A DNA stretch of 64,000 bases, from positions 434,001 through 498,000 of the forward strand of contig NZ_AP024525.1 of assembly GCF_020886775.1 (NCBI RefSeq), given 5' to 3'. The notes under the pieces are model-generated. The model was not told the DNA's origin. It worked only from the letters and a program-made list of their open reading frames with translations, and searched no databases. The DNA comes from Sinomonas cyclohexanicum (GTDB lineage Bacteria; Actinomycetota; Actinomycetes; Actinomycetales; Micrococcaceae). Both the position numbers and the translations under genes were made by a program. The first letter of the stretch is position 1. Each line of letters begins with the position of its first letter. This document shows, in pieces, positions 30,821 to 37,595 of the stretch.

Positions 30821-32099
30821 TGCAGGCCCGCCCGATCTCGTCCACGCCCGTCACCCCGGCCACGGCCATCGTGAGGTCGAACTCGGCGCGGAAGCCCTCG
30901 AACACCGCACGCGCGCCATCCTCGCCGGCGAGCGCGAGCCCGTACATGTACGGCCGCCCGATGCACACGGCGTCGGCACCGAGAGCGAGCGCCTTGAACG
31001 CGTCCGCCGCGCACCGCACGCCCGAGTCGAACAGGACCGGCACGCGCCCGCCGACCGCCTCGACGATCCCGGGCAGCGCATCCAGCGACCCGATCGCCCC
31101 GTCGAGCTGCCGCCCGCCGTGGTTGGAGACGATGATCCCGTCCACGCCGTGCTCGAGGGCGGCCCGCGCGTCGTCCGGATGCTGGAGTCCCTTGACCAGG
31201 ATCGGGAGGCGCGTCCGCTCGCGCAGCCATGCGAGGTCGGGCCACGTAAGCGTGGTCCGCGCGAAAACGTCGAGGAATGTCTCGACGCTTGCACGCGGCA
31301 CGGGGGAGGCGAGGTTCTCCCGGAACCCGCCCGGGTGCTCCCGTGCCAGCCGCACGAGCGAGCGTACCGCCGCGGGGGTGGGGCGCGGCGTCGTGCGCTC
31401 CGCGGACCCCGAAGCGGAACCGCCGCCCGCGGCGATCCGCGCCGCGACGAGTCCGCGGAACGCGGGGTCGGAGGTGTACTGCGCGATCCCCATTCCGCGC
31501 GCGAACGGCAGGAAGGCGTTGTCGAGGTCGAGGGTGCGCCACGAGAGCACCATCGTGTCGAGGGTGACGACGACGGCGCCGCACCCGGCGCGCTCGGCTC
31601 GCCGCACGAACGAGTCGACCACCGTGTCCTCGCTGCTCCAGTACAGCTGGAACCACCGCTCGTGATCGCCGAGCTCGGCCGCGATCGTCTCCATGGGATG
31701 GGAGGCCTGGGACGAGAGGACCATCGGCACCCCTGTGGCGCGCGCGGCGCGGGCGACGGCGAGGTCCCCGGCCGGGTGCGCGAGCTCGAGGACGCCGATC
31801 GGGGCCGCGAGGAAGGGGGAGGGGTGGCGGCGGCCGAACAGCTCGATCGAGGGGTCCCGTCGGGAGACGTCGCGGCCGAGCCGGGGCACGAGCCGCCACC
31901 TCTCGAACGCGGCGCGGTTCGCGGCGATCGTCGAGCCCATCCCGGCGCCGGTGGCCACGTAGCCGCGGGCCTCGCGGGACATCGAACCGAGGGCGCGCCG
32001 CTCGAGTTCCGTGGGATCGGTGGGCACCGCGGGGCGCCTGCCGAAGACGCCATCGCGGTAGATCCGTGCCTGGACTCGCCGGCCGAAGGACTCGCTCAC
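30804..32099 (-). CDS. FMN-dependent alpha-hydroxy-acid oxidase (lactate 2-monooxygenase type)
   Basis: 431 residues of the glycolate oxidase/lactate monooxygenase family. FMN and active-site motifs: LAAPIGVLELAHPAGD, FQLYWSSED, LVKGLQHPDDARAALEHG and SNHGGRQLDG (catalytic His and Arg), then VLFDSGVRCAADAFKALALG. An insert of about 60 residues in the middle, characteristic of lactate monooxygenases, is present. It would oxidise a 2-hydroxy acid with oxygen. Substrate unknown; it follows the monooxygenase operon on the same strand. Confidence 0.88.
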   Translation of the reverse strand: MSESFGRRVQARIYRDGVFGRRPAVPTDPTELERRALGSMSREARGYVATGAGMGSTIAANRAAFERWRLVPRLGRDVSRRDPSIELFGRRHPSPFLAAPIGVLELAHPAGDLAVARAARATGVPMVLSSQASHPMETIAAELGDHERWFQLYWSSEDTVVDSFVRRAERAGCGAVVVTLDTMVLSWRTLDLDNAFLPFARGMGIAQYTSDPAFRGLVAARIAAGGGSASGSAERTTPRPTPAAVRSLVRLAREHPGGFRENLASPVPRASVETFLDVFARTTLTWPDLAWLRERTRLPILVKGLQHPDDARAALEHGVDGIIVSNHGGRQLDGAIGSLDALPGIVEAVGGRVPVLFDSGVRCAADAFKALALGADAVCIGRPYMYGLALAGEDGARAVFEGFRAEFDLTMAVAGVTGVDEIGRACIIPAR

Positions 32100-32133
32100 A
32101 TCCCGAGGCTAAGGCAAGGCGATGGGCATGCCT

Positions 32134-32511
32134 TTATCGCCCTCTCGTGGTGGGACAGGCCACTCGGTTCTGGAGGCCCCCGTCGACCACTGCGTGCACG
32201 CCGGATTGGTGCAGCGCCAGGGCCGTGCCGAGCGTGACGGTCCAGCGCCGCGGCCCACTCGGGGTCAGTGCAATCACACTGCACCGTTTACCGCCATGCT
32301 CGATCTTGACGGAGAGGGGACGGTGGATGCTGCTGCGCAGTCTCGCTGCCCCTGCCGAGTCGGGAGTGTCGGCTATGGCGAGGTCGAGGTCTTCCCCGGC
32401 GAACGTCCGCAAGTGCAGGAGGGTGGCCCGGTGGCCGTAGGACGCTCCGGCGATGACCGCCGATCCTACGAACTGGCCGGGGCCGTGTTGATGGTTCCGC
32501 GTCTCGTGCAT
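32134..32511 (-). CDS. Hypothetical protein, 125 residues
   Basis: Not recognised. ATG 32511 has a near-perfect ribosome binding site (AGGAGGA, 4-5 nt before it), which supports translation. Central part VIALTPSGPRRWTVTLGTAL has the look of a small beta-strand/helix domain; no membrane segment or Cys cluster. It lies between the terminator behind the monooxygenase reductase and the alpha-hydroxy-acid oxidase, 34 bp from the latter, so probably co-transcribed with it. Confidence 0.6.
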   Translation of the reverse strand: MHETRNHQHGPGQFVGSAVIAGASYGHRATLLHLRTFAGEDLDLAIADTPDSAGAARLRSSIHRPLSVKIEHGGKRCSVIALTPSGPRRWTVTLGTALALHQSGVHAVVDGGLQNRVACPTTRGR

Positions 32512-32580
32512 GCTCTCCTCCTGTATGTGCGTCGCTGGCGGCCGTGCGGCCCGAATAGCCTTCTGCGCAGAATGCCGGGC

Positions 32581-32617
32581 GCGGTGGCCGAGTCCCTGTG
32601 CGGAACTCGGCCACCGC
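32581..32617 (-). terminator. Terminator of the diiron monooxygenase operon
   Basis: GCGGTGGCCGAGT (32581-32593) pairs perfectly with ACTCGGCCACCGC (32605-32617), 13-bp stem and 11-nt loop, 26 bp past the reverse-strand stop of the reductase gene. Confidence 0.82.
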
Positions 32618-32642
32618 CGTCGTGGTTCAGATGCCCGGCGGT

Positions 32643-33686
32643 TCAGCCGAATCTGTCGTAGTGGATCCGGTCAAGGGGTACGCCCGCCTCGCGCAGGACG
32701 GCCATCACGGCGTCGACCATCGGGGGCGGGCCCGCGAGGTAGTAGCGGTGCTCCGGTGTGGCGATCTCCTTCAGCGGCGCCGTGGCGAAGCCGCTGCGGC
32801 CTGTCCACGACGGGTCGGGATTCTGCACCACGGGGACAAGCTCCCCCAGGGGCAGGTCGGCCACCGCCTCGGCCAGTTCATCCAGGCACACGAGCTCCTC
32901 GCTGGTGTTCGCGCCGTACAGAACGGTCACCGGGTGGGTGCGCCGTTGACCAGCGATGTGCCGCAGGAGAGACAGCATCGGAGCCACGCCCGTGCCGCCG
33001 GCGACGAGGATCGCGTCGGCGTCGTCGTCTCGCAGCCACATGTCGCCGAACGGGAGCGCGATCGGCAGCTCGGCCCCCACCTCCAGGCGGTGCAGGGTGT
33101 TGCTGCCGGCCTTCCCTTCATAGCGCTTGGCCACGAAGGTGACCTCCCGTCCCGGGAGCCCGTCCATCGAGTAGCACCGGCGCAGGCCCGGGGCGAGTTC
33201 AAGGATCGCGTACTGGCCGGGCCGGAATTCAGCGTGGCCGCCCAGATCGAACGTGAACGAGCAGATGTCCGGACCGAGCTCACTCCTGTCCACGAGCCGC
33301 GCAACGTGATCGGAGGTCGGCCGCTCTGCGAAGGGCCCGAGGCGCGTGACCTTGAGCGTCACGTCCGTCGCCGTCGTGCTCTGGCAGGTGATGACGCGGC
33401 GACGGCGCTCGTCCCGCGGGTCGATCGACGGGGCCTCTGGGAAGAGCGACTCGACCTCGCCGGACACGACCGTCGCCTTGCAGGTCCCGCACGATCCCCA
33501 GCCGCATTCGAACGGCAGACACACGCCGGCGCGCCGTCCCGCGGTCAGGATCGGCTCTCCGGGGCGCACAGGGAAGGTGTCGCCGGTCGGCTCGACCGTC
33601 ACGTGGAAGATGCCCGCCTCCCGTGAGGCCGGCGCGCCGGCCCCGGGGGAGGTGTCCTCAGATAGAGGTGCCAACGATGAACTCAT
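32643..33686 (-). CDS. tmoF: Monooxygenase NADH-ferredoxin reductase component (TmoF/IsoF type)
   Basis: 347 residues in three parts: plant-type [2Fe-2S] domain (CLPFECGWGSCGTCK and a fourth Cys in VITCQ), FAD-binding barrel (FRPGQYAILELAPGLRRCYS) and NAD-binding domain (ILVAGGTGVAPMLSLLRHI, YYLAGPPPMVDAVM). It passes electrons from NADH to the Rieske ferredoxin of the complex. ATG 33686 lies 29 bp inside the preceding beta-subunit gene. Last gene of the six-gene operon. Confidence 0.9.
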   Translation of the reverse strand: MSSSLAPLSEDTSPGAGAPASREAGIFHVTVEPTGDTFPVRPGEPILTAGRRAGVCLPFECGWGSCGTCKATVVSGEVESLFPEAPSIDPRDERRRRVITCQSTTATDVTLKVTRLGPFAERPTSDHVARLVDRSELGPDICSFTFDLGGHAEFRPGQYAILELAPGLRRCYSMDGLPGREVTFVAKRYEGKAGSNTLHRLEVGAELPIALPFGDMWLRDDDADAILVAGGTGVAPMLSLLRHIAGQRRTHPVTVLYGANTSEELVCLDELAEAVADLPLGELVPVVQNPDPSWTGRSGFATAPLKEIATPEHRYYLAGPPPMVDAVMAVLREAGVPLDRIHYDRFG

Positions 33687-34671
33687 CGCGGGTGCTCCGT
33701 GCTTTCTCGATGACGGTTGCCGGGTTGAACGGAACGGGGGCCTTGCTGAACACTGGGGCGAAGCCGTCGACTGCCGCATCGGCGACCGGCGTCCACTTCT
33801 GGACCCAGCCGTCGAGCACCTCGGACAGCTTCGGGTCGCGCTCCAGAGCGTAGGCCGTCAGCGCCTGAGTCCAGTCGCGGCTGCGGGCAGAGTCGTGGGC
33901 GAACTCGGCGGCCAGCTCCGCGACGAACGCGTCGCCGTTCTGCGTCGCCAGCTCGCTCAACGCCTCGTTGAACATCGCGTCCAGGGTCGGCTTGAGAACC
34001 ACGTTGAGCGCGGTGAACGCCTCACCCCAGTCATAGGTGATGAGCAGCTCCTCCAGTGCCTTGCGCAGAGGCTGCCACGCCGGGTCGGACTCCCAGATCT
34101 GACGACTGCGCTCGGTCGAGGCGATGTCGCCACCGTGGGCGTTGTCGAGCACCTTGGTCCAGTACGCGATCCGCTGGATGCGACGCATCTGGTCAGCGGC
34201 CTGGAAGTGGGCGCAGTTGGTGATGTACGACGACGGTGCCATCTGGCCGACGTACAGGCTCACCATCTGGAGCACGTGAATGGGGAACCGCAGCGGGACG
34301 AGCACGTCTGCGAGGGCCGCAACCCACTCCGGGGACAGCGTCGCGGCGTGGTTGCTCGCCTCGGCGCGGTCGATCATTCCATCGACGAAGATCTCGCGCT
34401 CGTGCTGCATCGCGACGTAGTCGCGGTAGGTGAGCTTGAAGGGGTCGCGGAACTGCTCCCAGTCGTCGACCTGGAACGCCGAACCCTCGCGGTTCTTGAG
34501 GTACCAGAGGTTCAGCGGCGTGTGCGGGTCCATCTCGAACGGCGCCGGTTCACGCCGGAAGTGATAGTGGAACTTGCCGGTGACGGCCTCGTAGGGCGTC
34601 GGCTTGCGCTTCACGTCGCCGAACTGGCTCCAGGTGCGCAGCTTGCGGTTGGTGGCGGGGGTCATGGCCAT
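33658..34671 (-). CDS. tmoE: Diiron monooxygenase hydroxylase beta subunit (TmoE/IsoE type)
   Basis: 337 residues, the iron-free structural subunit of a soluble diiron monooxygenase hydroxylase. Typical segments: RTWSQFGDVKRKPTPYEAVT at the N-terminus, FRDPFKLTYRDYVAMQHERE, and QMAPSSYITNCAHFQAADQM. Length fits the toluene/isoprene monooxygenase group (about 330). ATG 34671 directly follows the effector gene. Confidence 0.92.
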   Translation of the reverse strand: MAMTPATNRKLRTWSQFGDVKRKPTPYEAVTGKFHYHFRREPAPFEMDPHTPLNLWYLKNREGSAFQVDDWEQFRDPFKLTYRDYVAMQHEREIFVDGMIDRAEASNHAATLSPEWVAALADVLVPLRFPIHVLQMVSLYVGQMAPSSYITNCAHFQAADQMRRIQRIAYWTKVLDNAHGGDIASTERSRQIWESDPAWQPLRKALEELLITYDWGEAFTALNVVLKPTLDAMFNEALSELATQNGDAFVAELAAEFAHDSARSRDWTQALTAYALERDPKLSEVLDGWVQKWTPVADAAVDGFAPVFSKAPVPFNPATVIEKARSTRDEFIVGTSI

Positions 34672-34672
34672 G

Positions 34673-34981
34673 TCAGTTGGTCCTCTCGAGGTACCACTCG
34701 ATGCTGTCGTCGGAGGTCCGCACGCGACCGGAGAAGGAGGCGAGCGCCTGCTCCAGCCGCGTGATCGGGTAGGTGTAGCCGAGCTCGTCCTCGAGCGTGG
34801 CGCGGGTCAGCACGCACCGGCCGGGGGTGTGGATGCGGACATAGCCGCCCTGATCGTCGACCATCACCTCGGCCTCGGGGTTGTCCCGCTCGATCGCAGC
34901 CAGCACGGCCTCGGCGAGGTCCGGATCGAAGCCGCGGATGACTGGGCCGACGAGCAGGTTCTTGTTGTAGGTCTGCGTCAT
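34673..34981 (-). CDS. tmoD: Monooxygenase effector/coupling protein (TmoD/IsoD, MmoB family)
   Basis: 102 residues. Segments NLLVGPVIRGFDPDLAEAVL, VMVDDQGGYVRIHTPGRCVL and LGYTYPITRLEQALASFSGR match the small cofactor-less protein that docks on the hydroxylase and controls oxygen activation. Follows the Rieske gene closely and is followed one base later by the beta-subunit gene. Confidence 0.9.
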   Translation of the reverse strand: MTQTYNKNLLVGPVIRGFDPDLAEAVLAAIERDNPEAEVMVDDQGGYVRIHTPGRCVLTRATLEDELGYTYPITRLEQALASFSGRVRTSDDSIEWYLERTN

Positions 34982-34988
34982 GCCAGCC

Positions 34989-35378
34989 TCAGCTCTCGTA
35001 GGACTTGGTGTAGTGGGCCTCGCCGTCTTGGGGGATGCCGACATGGACCACGCCGCCCTCCTCCTTGACGGGGTAGCGGTAGAGCGTGGACCCCTTCGGG
35101 TTGATGCCATCGCCCTTCTTCATGTCGAACTCCCAGAGGTGGCCGGGGCAGGCGATCACGCAGGACTCCTCGTCCCACTTGCCGTCGGCCAGCAGTACCT
35201 CCTGGTGCGGGCAGAGGCCCTGGAAGGCGTCGTACGAGCCGTCGAGGTGGTGGACGATGATGACCTGCTCACCGTCGACCGCGGCGTCTACGATGTCGCC
35301 TTCCCAGATGTCCTGCGCCTCAGGAACCTCGACCCACTTGATCTCGACGTCGCCGCCGAGGTTGACGTCGGCGCTCAT
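34989..35378 (-). CDS. tmoC: Rieske-type ferredoxin of the monooxygenase (TmoC/IsoC type)
   Basis: 129 residues. The Rieske [2Fe-2S] ligands are CPHQ and, 17 residues later, CPGHLWEFD (two Cys, two His). It carries electrons from the reductase to the diiron hydroxylase. ATG 35378 shares one base with the gamma-subunit stop (TGATG); an in-frame GTG lies one codon earlier. Confidence 0.92.
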   Translation of the reverse strand: MSADVNLGGDVEIKWVEVPEAQDIWEGDIVDAAVDGEQVIIVHHLDGSYDAFQGLCPHQEVLLADGKWDEESCVIACPGHLWEFDMKKGDGINPKGSTLYRYPVKEEGGVVHVGIPQDGEAHYTKSYES

Positions 35379-35623
35379 CACGCGTACCCGACTTCCACGA
35401 GTGCCATCGGGGCGAGGCCGGAGCTTCTCACTGTCGCGTCCGCGGGGACGACGACCGAGTTGTGGCGGACCTGCATCGGCCGGTCTTGCGCGGGTATGCG
35501 ACGGCCGACGGCGTGGTGGGCGACCTTCTCGGCGACCTGCGTCATCGTGTCCTGGTCATCGACCGGGACGAGCACGAAGAGGAAGTCGCCGTCGAACGTG
35601 CCTTGCAGCGGGAACAGTGCCAT
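35378..35623 (-). CDS. tmoB: Monooxygenase hydroxylase gamma subunit (TmoB/IsoB type)
   Basis: 81 residues, matching the small gamma subunit (FPLQGTFDGDFLFVLVPVDD; VAHHAVGRRIPAQDRPMQVR; LAPMALVEVGY). ATG 35623 is preceded by GAGGAG. It lies between alpha-subunit and ferredoxin genes, as in tmo and iso operons. Confidence 0.88.
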   Translation of the reverse strand: MALFPLQGTFDGDFLFVLVPVDDQDTMTQVAEKVAHHAVGRRIPAQDRPMQVRHNSVVVPADATVRSSGLAPMALVEVGYA

Positions 35624-35634
35624 CAGGGTTCTCC

Positions 35635-37161
35635 TCAGTGGTCTGCGGCGACGAGCGTCGCCGCGGGGACGTAGGGCTTCTCGGCCCAGCTGTAGTTGGT
35701 GGCGTCCTGGCCGCACTCCTCCGGGGAGAGGCTCATGTAGGCGAGGGCGCCCCCCAGATCGGGCGGCTGGATCTCGCCGGCGAGGAATCGGTCCACGAGG
35801 GTGGTGTGGCCCGCGAACCGCTCGGGCTGCTCCTCGAAGATCCACTTGCAGGGCACGGAGCAGAAGTTGTACTGACGGCCTTCGTGGACCAAGGTGTGCG
35901 GCAGCGGGCTGTCGAGCTTTCCCGCGGCATGGCCCGCCGGAGTGCAGATCGGGACCTGGCACATGTTGCAGACGATCGGCAGCGTCTCGGGGAGGGTGAG
36001 TTCTTCGTGGCCGTCGCGGATGTTCTCGCCCACGACGTCCCAGTGCCGCCCGAAGGTCTCGTTCCAGCCGGGGTACTTCGACTCCAGCCAGTCGCGCTCC
36101 TCCGGCGAGACGCCGGCGTCGGGGTTCCACCAGACGGTCGGACGCCAGGTCCAGACACCCTCGTGGTAAGCGTGGTGGAGCCAGTCGAGCTCGGGCAGGA
36201 AGTGCTCGTCCCAGTACCAGGGCTTCTCCAGGCCGAAGTCCCTGAACTGCTCGAGGAACTGCTTGACGATGAACTCCTCCATGAACTCCTTGAAGGAGTG
36301 CGTGCGGTGCTCGAGCGGCGTGTAGTAGTCCATCGACAGGCCCGTCAGCAGCGCGAAGACCTTCCACGACCGCCAGAACATGTGGTCGACCAGCTTCTGG
36401 GCAATGTCCTTCCTGCCCTGCTCGATCAGGATCTTCACGGTCGGCTCGCCCTGCTGCGAGTGGCGTGCCTCGTCGGTCTGGATCGAGGAGATCAGCGAGC
36501 CGAAGTCGACGTCGCCGACCTTCATCGCGTCTGCCGCCATGCCCAGGAACTGCAGGTTGGTGAAGCCTGTCTCGAAGGTGAAGGTCAGCTGGATGGCTGT
36601 GGAGACCGCGTCGTTGGCAGCGAACATGTCGTCGAAGAGGCTGCGCGCGGCAATGGCGGCCCATTCGTTGGTGTGGAAGGCCTTGTGGGCCCAGTCGGCC
36701 CGCGGCTCCTTTGCGAGCAGGCCGTACGGGAAGTAGGTCTGGATCTGCCCGTGCCGGGTCTCGTCCAGCGTGCCGTACATCGCCATGTTGCGCCATGCGG
36801 CAGCCCGGCCGAAGCGGCCCATCCGCGACTCGCCGATGCCGGCGACGTATTCGGGGACGGCGATGGCGCCGTAGTGGGCGAGGATGGCGGACTTCCAGCC
36901 CGGGTCGAGCGATTCGAAGATCTTCGAGCGCCCGACGACTGCGTTGACGGCGTACACCGAGGCGTCCTTGCCGTACTGGTTGTGGACGTACTCCGTGTAG
37001 GTCACCTTGTACGGCTCGTCCCAGGACCACCAGTCCTGGGCGGCGACGCCGTAGCTGTTGGACATCTCCACGGGGAAGACGTCCTTCTCGTCGACGTATG
37101 AGAACGTCCAGTTCATGTCGCGCGTGAGGTCATACCACTGCGACCGCTCAAGGCTCGGCAC
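35635..37161 (-). CDS. tmoA: Soluble diiron monooxygenase hydroxylase alpha subunit (TmoA/IsoA type)
   Basis: 508 residues. Both iron-binding helix pairs are intact: E104, E134 and H137 (LDETRH), E197 (FETGF), E231 and H234 (TDEARH), which equal the numbers in toluene 4-monooxygenase. Pocket positions I100, A107, Q141, F176, F196, T201 and F205 are the same; position 103 is Pro where TmoA has Gly. The C-terminus carries Cys pairs (VCNMCQVPIC, FCSVPCKW) resembling a metal-binding YHS domain. GTG 37161 has AGGAG upstream. It hydroxylates or epoxidises an aromatic or alkene; substrate not determined. Confidence 0.93.
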   Translation of the reverse strand: MPSLERSQWYDLTRDMNWTFSYVDEKDVFPVEMSNSYGVAAQDWWSWDEPYKVTYTEYVHNQYGKDASVYAVNAVVGRSKIFESLDPGWKSAILAHYGAIAVPEYVAGIGESRMGRFGRAAAWRNMAMYGTLDETRHGQIQTYFPYGLLAKEPRADWAHKAFHTNEWAAIAARSLFDDMFAANDAVSTAIQLTFTFETGFTNLQFLGMAADAMKVGDVDFGSLISSIQTDEARHSQQGEPTVKILIEQGRKDIAQKLVDHMFWRSWKVFALLTGLSMDYYTPLEHRTHSFKEFMEEFIVKQFLEQFRDFGLEKPWYWDEHFLPELDWLHHAYHEGVWTWRPTVWWNPDAGVSPEERDWLESKYPGWNETFGRHWDVVGENIRDGHEELTLPETLPIVCNMCQVPICTPAGHAAGKLDSPLPHTLVHEGRQYNFCSVPCKWIFEEQPERFAGHTTLVDRFLAGEIQPPDLGGALAYMSLSPEECGQDATNYSWAEKPYVPAATLVAADH

Positions 37162-37362
37162 CTATGGCTCCTTCGGATTGGTGTGCTTTGGACTGAATTG
37201 ATGTGTTGAGGTGAATTGATGCGCAACTGGGGTAGGGGTGGCCTCCGCGGGGGCTGCGGGTGGCCCGCCGCAGATGGCCGCGATTCCGCACGAGGTGCAA
37301 GCTCTGGGCGGAGGCTGGTGTGACCGCTGTTCGTGCGCACCTGACCGGGTGTCAGTGCTCAT
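37162..37362 (-). CDS. Small ORF (66 residues) coupled to the monooxygenase alpha-subunit gene
   Basis: Unrecognised. ATG 37362 has an excellent ribosome binding site (AGAGGAGG, 6 nt before), and its TAG stop ends one base before the GTG of the alpha subunit, whose own ribosome binding site lies in its last codons. The peptide is His/Pro/Thr rich with a Cys cluster (ACTSCGIAAICGG) and a short internal repeat (HQFTSTHQFS). Could be a small protein of the operon or a leader controlling translation. Composition is unlike the neighbours. Confidence 0.55.
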   Translation of the reverse strand: MSTDTRSGAHEQRSHQPPPRACTSCGIAAICGGPPAAPAEATPTPVAHQFTSTHQFSPKHTNPKEP

Positions 37363-37453
37363 GTCGGGCCTCCTCTTGGTCGTGATGCCGGTACTTTCCT
37401 CGGATCCTTGGTTCGTCTGCATCCAGAGTGATCGCCTCGCCCCTCACAGACCC

Positions 37454-37467
37454 GGGTGAGATCACCC
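37454..37467. promoter_or_regulatory. Palindromic operator-like site, upstream copy
   Basis: GGGTGAGATCACCC: 6-bp arms with a 2-bp centre. It is the first of two such sites in the control region between the divergent monooxygenase operon and the LuxR-type regulator. Confidence 0.65.
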
Positions 37468-37508
37468 ATCTCGACTACCCGTATTGTGGTGGGCATCACA
37501 GGACGGTC

Positions 37509-37532
37509 ATGGGTGCAGGGTTCTCGCCCTGA
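37509..37532 (+). other. Possible 7-codon leader ORF
   Basis: ATG at 37509 in the upstream copy of the duplicated start region opens MGAGFSP and a TGA stop. The ribosome binding site (ACAGGACGG) is weaker than that of the regulator. It may be translated, or be a relic of the duplication. Confidence 0.35.
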
Positions 37533-37541
37533 TCCAGGTCA

Positions 37542-37555
37542 GGGTGAAGTCACCC
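37542..37555. promoter_or_regulatory. Palindromic operator-like site, downstream copy
   Basis: GGGTGAAGTCACCC with the same 6-bp arms as the site 88 bp upstream; 41 bp before the regulator start codon. Confidence 0.65.
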
Positions 37556-37595
37556 CCTCGGCTACCTGTATCGTGTTTGGCATCACAGGAGGGTT

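Noticed and set aside
37363-37422. Extension of the 66-codon ORF upstream to 37422
   Set aside because: The upstream in-frame start lacks a ribosome binding site, whereas ATG 37362 has AGAGGAGG at ideal distance.
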